Shown here: piece after piece, positions 1 to 6,009 of the stretch
Layout: each line of letters opens with the position of its first letter
Position numbering within the stretch: the stretch's first letter is position 1
Assembly: GCA_022360075.1 (NCBI GenBank)
Contig: JAKSDN010001502.1
Coordinates: 1-8,409 of the forward strand
Source: Kiloniellales bacterium
GTDB lineage: Bacteria; Pseudomonadota; Alphaproteobacteria; Kiloniellales; JAKSDN01
Direction of reading: 5' to 3'
DNA length: 8,409 nt
Translations under genes and position numbers: made by a program
The notes under the pieces: model-generated
Told to the model about the DNA's origin: nothing
The model's database searches: none
What the model saw: the letters and a program-made list of their open reading frames with translations, nothing else

Positions 1-110
1 AGCCGCCAGGCCACGAAGCCGTGGGCCGCCTCGTGCAGCGTGATCGCGAAAAGCACCGGCAGGATCCAGGTCGAGGCCGTATGAATGATCTGGCCGAGTT
101 CGAAGTCCAT
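1..110 (-). CDS. Site-2-type zinc metalloprotease (M50), N-terminal part only
   Basis: Only the first 36 codons are present; the gene runs off the left edge. A hydrophobic stretch (about residues 15-25, WILPVLFAITL) runs directly into HEAAH at residues 26-30. This matches the HExxH zinc-binding motif lying in the first membrane segment of M50 site-2 proteases, which cut substrates within the membrane. The second zinc ligand and any PDZ or CBS domain lie outside the window, so subfamily and substrate cannot be told. ATG at 110 is chosen because AGGCGG (124-119 on the minus strand) sits 8 bases upstream and overlaps the nagZ stop codon, implying translational coupling; an in-frame GTG at 119 is the alternative. 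It follows nagZ by 12 bases and is probably the fifth gene of the same operon. Confidence in the family is good because the motif and its hydrophobic context agree, although the protein is truncated. Confidence 0.8.
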   Translation of the reverse strand, partial: MDFELGQIIHTASTWILPVLFAITLHEAAHGFVAWR

Positions 111-118
111 GGGCGACA

Positions 119-124
119 CCGCCT
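119..124 (-). promoter_or_regulatory. Ribosome binding site overlapping the nagZ stop codon
   Basis: On the minus strand the bases AGGCGG (5 of 6 matches to AGGAGG) begin inside the TAG stop of nagZ and end 8 bases before the ATG at 110. This supports that ATG as the start of the metalloprotease gene and suggests ribosomes finishing nagZ help start the next gene. Confidence 0.5.
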
Positions 125-1160
125 AGACTTCGGCGAGGTGCGCGTCAAGCTGCCTTCGCAGGGCCGCGGCGTCGGCCTGGGCCGCCGGGGCCAGCCGGGC
201 CGCCGCCGCCTCGAGACGGCGGTGGGTCGCGGCCGTCATCTCGTCGACGTTCGCCGCCACGGCCTCCATCTCGGCCGCCTCTCCATTGCAATGCAAGGCC
301 AGGTCGCAGCCGGCCTCCAGCGCGGCCCGCGCCCGTGACCCGACGCTCCCCTCCAGGGCATCCATGGAGAGGTCGTCGGAGACCAGGACGCCGTCGAATC
401 CGATCCAGCCGCGGATCACCTCGGCGATGACACGCGGCGAGGTCGTGGCAGGGCGTTCCGGATCGATGGCTTGGTACAGCACATGGGCGGTCATGCCCCA
501 GGGTGCGTCCTTGAGCGCCCGGAAGGGTGCAAAATCGGTCGCTTCGAGCGCCTCCCGGCTGGCCTCCACCAAGGGCAGTTCGGCATGGCTGTCGACCTTG
601 GCTCGACCGTGGCCGGGCATATGCTTGACGACCGGCATGACGCCGGAGGCAAGCAAGACATCGCAGACGACACGACCGAGCCGCGCGACAAGCTCCGGGT
701 CGTCGCCGAAGGCGCGGTCGCCGATGACGTCGTGGGCCGTGGGCGAGCGCAGGTCCAGCAGCGGCACGCAGTCGACGCTGATGCCGAGGTCGAGGAGCTG
801 CGCGGCAAGCAGCCGGGCAAAGAGCTCGAGGGCCCGCTCCGCGCCGGGATCACCCCGCTCGGCCAGCTCGCCGAACCGCCGGGCCGCGGGCAGAGCCGGC
901 CACTGCGGCGGCTTCAGCCGCAGGACCCGGCCGCCCTCCTGGTCCATCAGGATCGGCGCCAGCGGGTCGCCGATCGTCTCCCGCAGGCTTGCGACGAGGC
1001 CGCGGACCTGATCGGGCGATTGGCAGTTGCGGGCGAAAAGAATGAAGCCGAGCGGCCGGGATTCGGCGAAGAAGCTGGCCTCCCAGTCGGTCAGCCTCGT
1101 TCCTTCGCAGCCGAATATCACCCGCCGCGTCGCGCCGCCGGAACGGGCGCGCGGGGTCAC
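123..1160 (-). CDS. nagZ: Beta-N-acetylhexosaminidase NagZ (GH3)
   Basis: NagZ is a cytoplasmic glycoside hydrolase of family 3 that removes GlcNAc from GlcNAc-1,6-anhydroMurNAc peptides during peptidoglycan recycling. The protein has 345 residues, usual for single-domain bacterial NagZ. Visible motifs: MDQEGGRV at 72-79, KHMPGHG at 179-185, the catalytic Asp-Ser-His at 190-192 that supplies the acid/base His in this family, and SDDLSM at 261-266, where D262 is expected to be the nucleophile. No signal peptide is seen, as expected for a cytosolic enzyme. The start is a GTG at 1160, 15 bases after the SPOR gene stop, with no clear Shine-Dalgarno, so translation may depend on coupling; family similarity begins near residue 12 (RRVIFGCEG), so a start very near this one is needed. 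The C-terminal 40 residues are Ala-rich and helical-looking. Position between a SPOR gene and a membrane protease fits a cell-envelope role. Confidence 0.95.
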   Translation of the reverse strand: MTPRARSGGATRRVIFGCEGTRLTDWEASFFAESRPLGFILFARNCQSPDQVRGLVASLRETIGDPLAPILMDQEGGRVLRLKPPQWPALPAARRFGELAERGDPGAERALELFARLLAAQLLDLGISVDCVPLLDLRSPTAHDVIGDRAFGDDPELVARLGRVVCDVLLASGVMPVVKHMPGHGRAKVDSHAELPLVEASREALEATDFAPFRALKDAPWGMTAHVLYQAIDPERPATTSPRVIAEVIRGWIGFDGVLVSDDLSMDALEGSVGSRARAALEAGCDLALHCNGEAAEMEAVAANVDEMTAATHRRLEAAAARLAPAAQADAAALRRQLDAHLAEV

Positions 1161-1175
1161 CGGCGTGTGGCCCGA

Positions 1176-2237
1176 TCAGCGCCGCTGGACAATACAGGCC
1201 TGTTTCTGGCTCTTGAGCTGGGCGCACATGTCCTGCGCCGTGGCACGGCTGGGGAAGGGTCCCGTTTGGATACGGTGATAGGTCTTGCCCTTGACCTCGA
1301 CCTGCTGGACGGAGAGCGCCATATCGCCCAAGAGGTTGGGGAAAGAGCGCTGGATCCGGCCCCACTCCTTCCGCGCCGCATCGTCCGAGCCGACCGCCGC
1401 GAGCTGGATCACGTAGTCGCCTTTGTCGATCGCAGCGACCTGCACGCCCGTGGGATCGCTGCCACTTCCTCCGCCACCGCCGCCCCCGACGGCGGGCGCG
1501 GTGGTTTCGGCGGCCGTTTCGGCAGCGCTGGGCGTTGGCGGCGGCGCTGGCGCCTGGGCCGGCGATGGCGCCTCGGCGACCTGAGGCGGCGCGGCGGGCG
1601 GTGCCGGCACCTCCTCAGCGCTGGGGGCCGGGTCCTGCTCCTCCGCCTTGATGACCGCCTCGCTCGCTGAGACACCCATGCCCGACTCCTGCGCTGCGCC
1701 GGCGGGCGGTGTCGCGACCACCCCTCCCGCTTCACCGTCCGCGGCAGCCGTCCCGGTGCCCTGCGGCGGTTGCTCGGCGCGCGGCATCGGCGCCGGAGCC
1801 TCGGGCGCCGACAGCAAGCGCTCGACCCTCGGCTCCTCCTTCGCCGCGGCGGGCTCGTTCAAAACCAGCTTGTCCTGGTCCGGCACGACCAAGCCGCCCG
1901 GGCTTTCGGGCTTGGTCTTGATCGGCGTGGCATCGGCAACGATCGTGGGAACCTCGATCCGATGCCCCGTCTCCAAGCCCCACTGGTAGGCCAGCCAGAC
2001 CACGCCGACGAGCGCGCAAACGGCCAGGAATCCCAGAAGCACAGTGCGCCAGGGACCACGGCGCGGCTCATCGGCATCCGGCTCGGGCGGCAGCTCGCCA
2101 TAGGGACCGCCGGCGATCGACTCAGGCCGGGAGGGCACCGGCGGCACCTCCTCCTCGGCCGGCCGCTGCACGACGCCCTGCCGGAAATCGATCTCGTCGA
2201 CGGCCACAGGTTCGACCGGACGCGGATTGGGAGCCAT
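1176..2237 (-). CDS. Membrane-anchored SPOR-domain protein
   Basis: This 353-residue protein has a bitopic layout: an acidic, Pro-rich cytoplasmic N-terminus (1-63), one hydrophobic membrane segment (about 64-85), a long low-complexity Ala/Pro/Glu linker (about 95-265) with a run of seven Gly at 251-257, and a C-terminal SPOR domain (about 274-352, starting near DYVIQLAAV and including the YHRIQTGPF strand). SPOR domains bind glycan strands stripped of stem peptides, mostly at division septa, so the protein probably spans the inner membrane and reaches periplasmic peptidoglycan. FtsN has the same architecture, but I see no FtsN-specific essential motif, so I leave it unnamed. The ATG overlaps the argS stop by one base (TAATG), with GGAGGA 9 bases upstream inside the argS coding end, a strong sign of coupled translation. 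nagZ follows 15 bases later, linking glycan binding with glycan recycling in one operon. The linker and Gly run are likely to vary quickly between relatives. Confidence 0.85.
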   Translation of the reverse strand: MAPNPRPVEPVAVDEIDFRQGVVQRPAEEEVPPVPSRPESIAGGPYGELPPEPDADEPRRGPWRTVLLGFLAVCALVGVVWLAYQWGLETGHRIEVPTIVADATPIKTKPESPGGLVVPDQDKLVLNEPAAAKEEPRVERLLSAPEAPAPMPRAEQPPQGTGTAAADGEAGGVVATPPAGAAQESGMGVSASEAVIKAEEQDPAPSAEEVPAPPAAPPQVAEAPSPAQAPAPPPTPSAAETAAETTAPAVGGGGGGGSGSDPTGVQVAAIDKGDYVIQLAAVGSDDAARKEWGRIQRSFPNLLGDMALSVQQVEVKGKTYHRIQTGPFPSRATAQDMCAQLKSQKQACIVQRR

Positions 2238-3991
2238 TACCTCATCTCCTCCAGCGGCTCGACACCCATGATATCAAGGCCCGAGGCAATCACCAATTGG
2301 ACCGCCTGGACCAGGGCCAGGCGAGCCTGCGTGAGTTCCGGCTGGTCGCTCAAGAGGAAGCGCAGCTCCGCCCGCTCCTTGCCCTTGGTCCAGAGCCCGT
2401 GAAAGGCCGCCGCGAGGTCGTAGAGGTAGAACGCGACACGGTGGGGTTCGTAGGCCTCCGCCGCACTCTCCAGCAGCCGCGGCCAGCCGGCCAATCGCCT
2501 AATCAGATCAAGCTCTACCGAGTCGGTCAACAGATGCAAGGGGCCGTCGGCCATGCGCGCGGGCGGCAGGCAAAGCGCGGGCAGCTCTTCGGCGGCATGG
2601 CGCAGGACCGAGGCGCAGCGGGCGTGGGCATACTGGACGTAGAAAACCGGATTGTCGCGCGACTGCTCGCGCACCTTCTCAAGGTCGAAGTCGAGCGGCG
2701 CGTCGTTCTTGCGCGTCAGCATGATGAAGCGCACGACTCCGCGCCCGACCTCGTCGACCAGCTCGCGCAGGGTGACGAACTCGCCGGACCGTTTCGACAT
2801 CTTCACCGGCTCGCCGCCGCGCAGCAGCTTGACCATCTGGCAGATCCGCACCTCGAGCCGGCCCCGATTGTCGGTGAGCGCGGCGACGGCGGCCTGCATG
2901 CGCTTGACGTAGCCGCCGTGATCGGCGCCCAGCACGTCGATCAGGATCTCGCCGCCGCGCCGGTACTTGTCCAGGTGATAGGCCATGTCGGCGGCGAAAT
3001 AGGTCCAGGAGCCGTCCGACTTCTTGAGCGGGCGGTCGACATCGTCACCGAATTGCGTCGCCCGGAACAGGGTCTGGGCGCGTGGCTCCCAGTCCTCGGG
3101 GACCTTGCCTTTGGGAGGCTCCAGCGTGCCGACATAGAGCAGGTCCTTGGCCTCGAGCAGCTCGAAGACCGCTTCCACGCCCTTGGCCTCGACCATGGCG
3201 CGCTCGGAGCTGAAGACCTCCTGCTCGATGCCGAGCGCCGCAAGGTCGTCGCGCACGATCGCCATGATCTGCTCGATCGCGAAGTCGCGGACCGGGACCA
3301 GCCAATCCGCCTCCGGCCGGCCGAGCCACTTCTCGCCGTCACGCTCGGCGAGCGCCGCGCCGACCGCCTTCAGGTATTCGCCGGGATAGGCGCCGGACGG
3401 GATCTCGCCGATCTCCTCGCCCAGCGCCTCGCGATAGCGCAGATAGGCCGAGCGGGCCAGTACATCGACCTGCACGCCGGCATCGTTGATGTAGTATTCG
3501 CGCGTGACCGCGTAGCCGACCTTGGCCAGCAGCGCGGCCAAGGCATCACCAAACACGGCGCCGCGGGCGTGGCCGACGGTCAGGGGCCCGGTCGGATTGG
3601 CCGAGACGTACTCGACGTTCACGCCTCGCCCGGCGCCGAGCTCGGAGGTGCCGTAGTCGTGCCCGCCGCGCAGCACGTCGGCCAGGCGCTCGGCCCAGAA
3701 GGCATCCTCGAGCCGAAGGTTGATGAACCCCGGACCCGCGATCTCGGCCGACTGCACGTGGTCGCGCACGGCCAGCCGCCCGACCAGCGCTTCGGCCAGC
3801 TCGCGCGGCTTGCGGCCGGCCGGCTTGGCGAGGACCATCGCCGCGTTGGTCGAGAGATCGCCGTGGGCCGGGTCGCGCGGCGGCTCGACCGTGACCCGGT
3901 CGTAGCGCAGGCCGCCCGGCAGCGCGCCGCTGCCGGCCATGACCTCGAGATCCTTGACAACCAAATCCCGGAAGTGATTGAAAACGTTCAT
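2237..3991 (-). CDS. argS: Arginine--tRNA ligase (class I)
   Basis: ArgRS charges tRNA-Arg with arginine using ATP, in the cytoplasm. Length is 584 residues, normal for bacteria. Order of parts: N-terminal tRNA D-loop recognition domain (about 1-95, with the conserved [10 protein letters not shown] stretch at 43-52), class I Rossmann fold with the HIGH-type motif as VGHAR at 139-143 within [15 protein letters not shown], a catalytic insert with [11 protein letters not shown] at 355-365, a canonical KMSKR loop at 397-401, and the DALR anticodon-binding helical domain (about 450-584) ending in a [13 protein letters not shown] tail. Several bacterial ArgRS have a degenerate KMSK, but here it is intact. 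The ATG at 3991 immediately follows the dgt stop codon (TAAATG), with no good Shine-Dalgarno, so re-initiation by ribosomes from dgt is likely. The last codons of argS contain the ribosome binding site of the next gene. I see no frameshift or lost catalytic residue. Confidence 0.98.
   Translation of the reverse strand: MNVFNHFRDLVVKDLEVMAGSGALPGGLRYDRVTVEPPRDPAHGDLSTNAAMVLAKPAGRKPRELAEALVGRLAVRDHVQSAEIAGPGFINLRLEDAFWAERLADVLRGGHDYGTSELGAGRGVNVEYVSANPTGPLTVGHARGAVFGDALAALLAKVGYAVTREYYINDAGVQVDVLARSAYLRYREALGEEIGEIPSGAYPGEYLKAVGAALAERDGEKWLGRPEADWLVPVRDFAIEQIMAIVRDDLAALGIEQEVFSSERAMVEAKGVEAVFELLEAKDLLYVGTLEPPKGKVPEDWEPRAQTLFRATQFGDDVDRPLKKSDGSWTYFAADMAYHLDKYRRGGEILIDVLGADHGGYVKRMQAAVAALTDNRGRLEVRICQMVKLLRGGEPVKMSKRSGEFVTLRELVDEVGRGVVRFIMLTRKNDAPLDFDLEKVREQSRDNPVFYVQYAHARCASVLRHAAEELPALCLPPARMADGPLHLLTDSVELDLIRRLAGWPRLLESAAEAYEPHRVAFYLYDLAAAFHGLWTKGKERAELRFLLSDQPELTQARLALVQAVQLVIASGLDIMGVEPLEEMR
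2247..2252 (-). promoter_or_regulatory. Ribosome binding site of the SPOR gene inside argS
   Basis: The bases GGAGGA on the minus strand lie in the final Leu-Glu-Glu codons of argS, 9 bases before the SPOR gene ATG at 2237. Together with the TAATG overlap this makes translational coupling likely and fixes the SPOR start. Confidence 0.6.
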
Positions 3992-5212
3992 TTAAGTCTT
4001 TGCATAAAGGTCGAAGAGCTTGCGGTGCTCCTCAAGCGCATAGCGATCGGTCATGCCGGCGATGTAGTCGGCTACCGCGCGCGCCGTCTCCGGCGCGTCG
4101 GGGCCCCGGGTCCGGCTCTGCCACTCTTCCGGCAGGCATTGCGGCGACCGCATGTATTGCTCGAACAGATCTGTGACAACGCGCTCGGCCTTAGCGGTCA
4201 TGCGATTGACCCGGTGGTGTCGGTACATGCTCTTGAAGAGAAAGGCCTTGAGGGCCCGGTCGTTCTCGCGCATCGGCGCTGAAAAAGCAACGACGGGACG
4301 CGCCAAAGCACGCACTTCCTCTGCGCTCGAAGGCGCGGTCTCGGCCAGGCGGCGGCCGGTCTCGGCGAGCAGATCGTTCACCATCAGGGTGATCAGGCGG
4401 CGGATCGATTCGTGGATCAGGCGCGGCTTGGCGATCCCGGGATAGCGCGCCCTCACCTCGTCGAGGACCGGCCCGACCAGCGGCACCTCGGCCAGGTCGT
4501 CAAGCGAGAAGAGCGCGGCGCGCAGGCCATCGTCGATGTCGTGGTTGTTGTAGGCGATGTCGTCGGCAAGCGCAGCGGTCTGCGCTTCGGCACTCGGCTG
4601 GCTGCCCAGCTCCAGGTCCATCGTGTCGCAGAAGACCTTGATGCTGGCCGGTACCGCCTCTTCGGCCGGTCGGTCGCCGGCAAGGCGCGGCCCGTTGTGA
4701 TTGACCGTGCCTTCGAGGGCCTCCCAGGGCAGGTTGAGCCCGTCGAACTCGGCGTAGCGCTGTTCCAGGGCGGTCAGGACACGGAAAGCCTGTTCGTTGT
4801 GGTCGAAACCGCCGTATGGCGCCATCGCGGCGTTGAGGGCCTTCTCGCCCGCATGGCCGAAGGGCGTGTGTCCGAGGTCGTGGGCCAGGGCGAGCGCTTC
4901 GGCGAGATCTTCGTTGAGGCCCAGCGCGCGGGCGATGCTGCGCGCGATCTGCGCGACCTCGATCGAGTGGCTGAGGCGGGTTCGGTAGTAATCGCCCTCG
5001 TGGTAGACGAAGACCTGGGTCTTGTATTTCAAGCGCCTGAAGGCGCCGCTGTGGATGATCCGATCGCGGTCGCGCTGAAAGCAGCTTCGTGTCGGCGATT
5101 CGGGCTCTTCGTGGATCCGGCCCCGGCTGCGCTCGGGCCGGCAGGCGTAGACGGCCGTCCCCGGCGGCAAGGCCTCGGGCGGCGGACTCAAGTCGTGCTG
5201 CGGCCGAATCAT
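3992..5212 (-). CDS. dgt: dGTPase-like HD-domain deoxynucleotide triphosphohydrolase
   Basis: Enzymes of this family hydrolyse dNTPs to deoxynucleoside plus triphosphate and adjust the dNTP pool; this one has the shape of the dGTPase-like type found in alphaproteobacteria. With the ATG at 5212 it has 406 residues. The metal-binding HD motif is complete: H82 in RTRLSHS, H111-D112 in LALAHDLGHTPFGH, and D217 or D218 in ALADDIAYN. The region before it (FQRDRDRIIHSGAFRRL, 45-61, and KTQVFVYHEGDYYRTRL, 64-80) is the typical lead-in. The start is not certain: an in-frame TTG at 5248 would add 12 residues, and neither codon has a well-spaced Shine-Dalgarno; I prefer ATG because relatives begin only a few residues before the YACRPERSRGR segment. 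It is the first gene of the leftward operon and is divergent from erpA. Its promoter must lie in 5213-5446. Confidence 0.9.
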   Translation of the reverse strand: MIRPQHDLSPPPEALPPGTAVYACRPERSRGRIHEEPESPTRSCFQRDRDRIIHSGAFRRLKYKTQVFVYHEGDYYRTRLSHSIEVAQIARSIARALGLNEDLAEALALAHDLGHTPFGHAGEKALNAAMAPYGGFDHNEQAFRVLTALEQRYAEFDGLNLPWEALEGTVNHNGPRLAGDRPAEEAVPASIKVFCDTMDLELGSQPSAEAQTAALADDIAYNNHDIDDGLRAALFSLDDLAEVPLVGPVLDEVRARYPGIAKPRLIHESIRRLITLMVNDLLAETGRRLAETAPSSAEEVRALARPVVAFSAPMRENDRALKAFLFKSMYRHHRVNRMTAKAERVVTDLFEQYMRSPQCLPEEWQSRTRGPDAPETARAVADYIAGMTDRYALEEHRKLFDLYAKT

Positions 5213-5294
5213 GCGCCGGACACTACCCGCCGGTGCCGGTCGCGGCAATCCGAGCGGCGGTCCTCAAGTGCGCAGAGGCTTGAAACAGCATCAC

Positions 5295-5318
5295 TTTCGC
5301 TGGACCGGAGGAGCGAAA
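5295..5318. repeat. Perfect 7-bp inverted repeat with 10-base spacer, possible operator
   Basis: TTTCGCT at 5295-5301 is the exact reverse complement of AGCGAAA at 5312-5318, with ten bases between. Half-site centres are 17 bases apart, somewhat wider than one and a half helical turns. It lies upstream of the erpA -35 candidate and within the likely dgt leader. No T-run follows on either strand, so it does not look like an intrinsic terminator; an operator or a leader hairpin is more plausible. The regulator is not identifiable from the sequence. Confidence 0.4.
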
Positions 5319-5364
5319 CCACAGCAAGAGAAGAACAAAATAAGAATCTCTGCTTGCATCGCCT

Positions 5365-5392
5365 TTGACAAGACGTGCCGATTGCTTAAATA
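5365..5392 (+). promoter_or_regulatory. Candidate sigma-70-type promoter of erpA
   Basis: A perfect -35 hexamer TTGACA lies at 5365-5370. The best-placed -10 candidates are weak: TAAATA at 5387-5392 (16-base spacer, 3 of 6 matches), with TAGATT at 5391-5396 an alternative at an overlong 20-base spacer. The AT-rich stretch to about 5400 is the natural melting region, which would give a short leader of roughly 40 bases before the erpA start. An Fe-S or iron-responsive regulator is common for this kind of gene, but I cannot recognise a specific binding site. Confidence 0.45.
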
Positions 5393-5446
5393 GATTATGG
5401 TACAAGAGCCTTCGAGATCGGCGGACTAGCGCGACGGAGCAGAGCG

Positions 5447-5803
5447 ATGACGGACGTTGCCGTAGCGACGGAAGAAAAAAGGATCACGCTGACCTCTTCG
5501 GCGGCCAAGCGGATCGCTTGGCTCGCCTCCCAAGAGGAGCTGCCCAGCCTCAAACTGCGGGTCGCGGTCTCGGGCGGCGGCTGCTCCGGCTTTCAGTACG
5601 GCTTCTCCTTCGACGATTCGGTCAATGCCGACGACCGGACCTTCGAGCGCGACGGCGTGCATGTCGTGATCGACGAGGTGTCTTTGGACCTGCTGGCCGG
5701 CGCGGAGATCGATTTCGTCGAAGATCTGATCGGCGCTTCCTTCCAGATTCGCAATCCGAACGCCTCCACCTCCTGCGGCTGTGGATCGTCCTTCTCGATC
5801 TGA
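5447..5803 (+). CDS. erpA: A-type iron-sulfur cluster insertion protein ErpA
   Basis: A-type carriers accept Fe-S clusters from the assembly scaffold and pass them to apo-enzymes in the cytoplasm. The 118-residue protein (about 107-120 in the family) shows all three cluster-ligand cysteines: C46 in VSGGGCSGFQYGF, and C110 and C112 in the TSCGCGSSF tail. The DEVSLDLLAGAEIDFVEDLIGASFQI stretch (76-101, quoted only as a landmark) is the usual A-type central part. ErpA is preferred over IscA or SufA because the gene stands alone, away from isc/suf genes, and beside dgt, a neighbourhood I recall for erpA in alphaproteobacteria; sequence alone does not fully separate the three. The ATG at 5447 has GGAG at 5436-5439, 7 bases upstream. 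A 10-residue N-terminal extension precedes the conserved fold (ITLTSSAAKRI). No clear intrinsic terminator follows. Confidence 0.92.
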   Translation: MTDVAVATEEKRITLTSSAAKRIAWLASQEELPSLKLRVAVSGGGCSGFQYGFSFDDSVNADDRTFERDGVHVVIDEVSLDLLAGAEIDFVEDLIGASFQIRNPNASTSCGCGSSFSI

Positions 5804-5941
5804 CTCTCGCCCCTCCGCATCTCGGAAGATCCCGGACCGCGTTCGCCCCTGCGCCTGCGACGGCATGACCGCGTAAGGCACTTTTCGGCCCAACACACCC
5901 TCACCGACATATCACGAAACGTTGAGCAACCGTGAATGGAG

Positions 5942-5974
5942 GTAGGCCGAGGACGGCCGTAGGCTCCGCCTACG
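5942..5974 (+). repeat. Tandem hairpins upstream of the porin gene
   Basis: Two perfect stems lie side by side: GGCCG (5945-5949) with CGGCC (5954-5958) around a four-base loop AGGA, and CGTAGGC (5958-5964) with GCCTACG (5968-5974) around a three-base loop TCC. The hexamer GTAGGC also occurs at 5942-5947 and could pair with GCCTAC (5968-5973), which would exclude both hairpins. They lie 36 to 65 bases before the porin ATG. No promoter was located confidently, so whether they are transcribed is inferred. Possible roles are mRNA stabilisation, translation control, or a DNA operator. Confidence 0.45.
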
Positions 5975-6009
5975 AATCGTCACTCAACCCTTTGCACTTG
6001 AGGGGGGCC

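Larger units (their letters stand above)
5213..5446. other. Divergent dgt/erpA intergenic region
   Basis: These 234 bases separate two genes reading away from each other and must contain both start signals. The dgt-proximal half is GC-rich like the coding sequence, while about 5320-5400 is clearly richer in A and T, with a purine-rich run at 5322-5348 that could act as an UP-like element for the erpA promoter. Contents are listed separately: an inverted repeat at 5295-5318 and a -35/-10 candidate at 5365-5392. I see no convincing small ORF or RNA gene here. Confidence 0.7.

Noticed and set aside
471..1670. 399-codon open frame on the plus strand opposite nagZ and the SPOR gene
   Set aside because: Antisense to NagZ with all its catalytic motifs; composition is that of a shadow frame.
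2297..4282. Very long open frame (661 codons) on the plus strand opposite argS and the end of dgt
   Set aside because: It lies antisense to two clearly recognised genes, spans their junction, and its translation shows the Arg/Gly/Ala-rich composition of a GC-rich shadow frame with no known motif.
5804..5900. Terminator after erpA
   Set aside because: No stem of useful length followed by a T-run was found; erpA may end by a rho-dependent mechanism.
5932..6009. Upstream in-frame GTG start for the porin
   Set aside because: It would put 26 residues in front of a well-formed signal peptide that starts at 6010 with its own Shine-Dalgarno.
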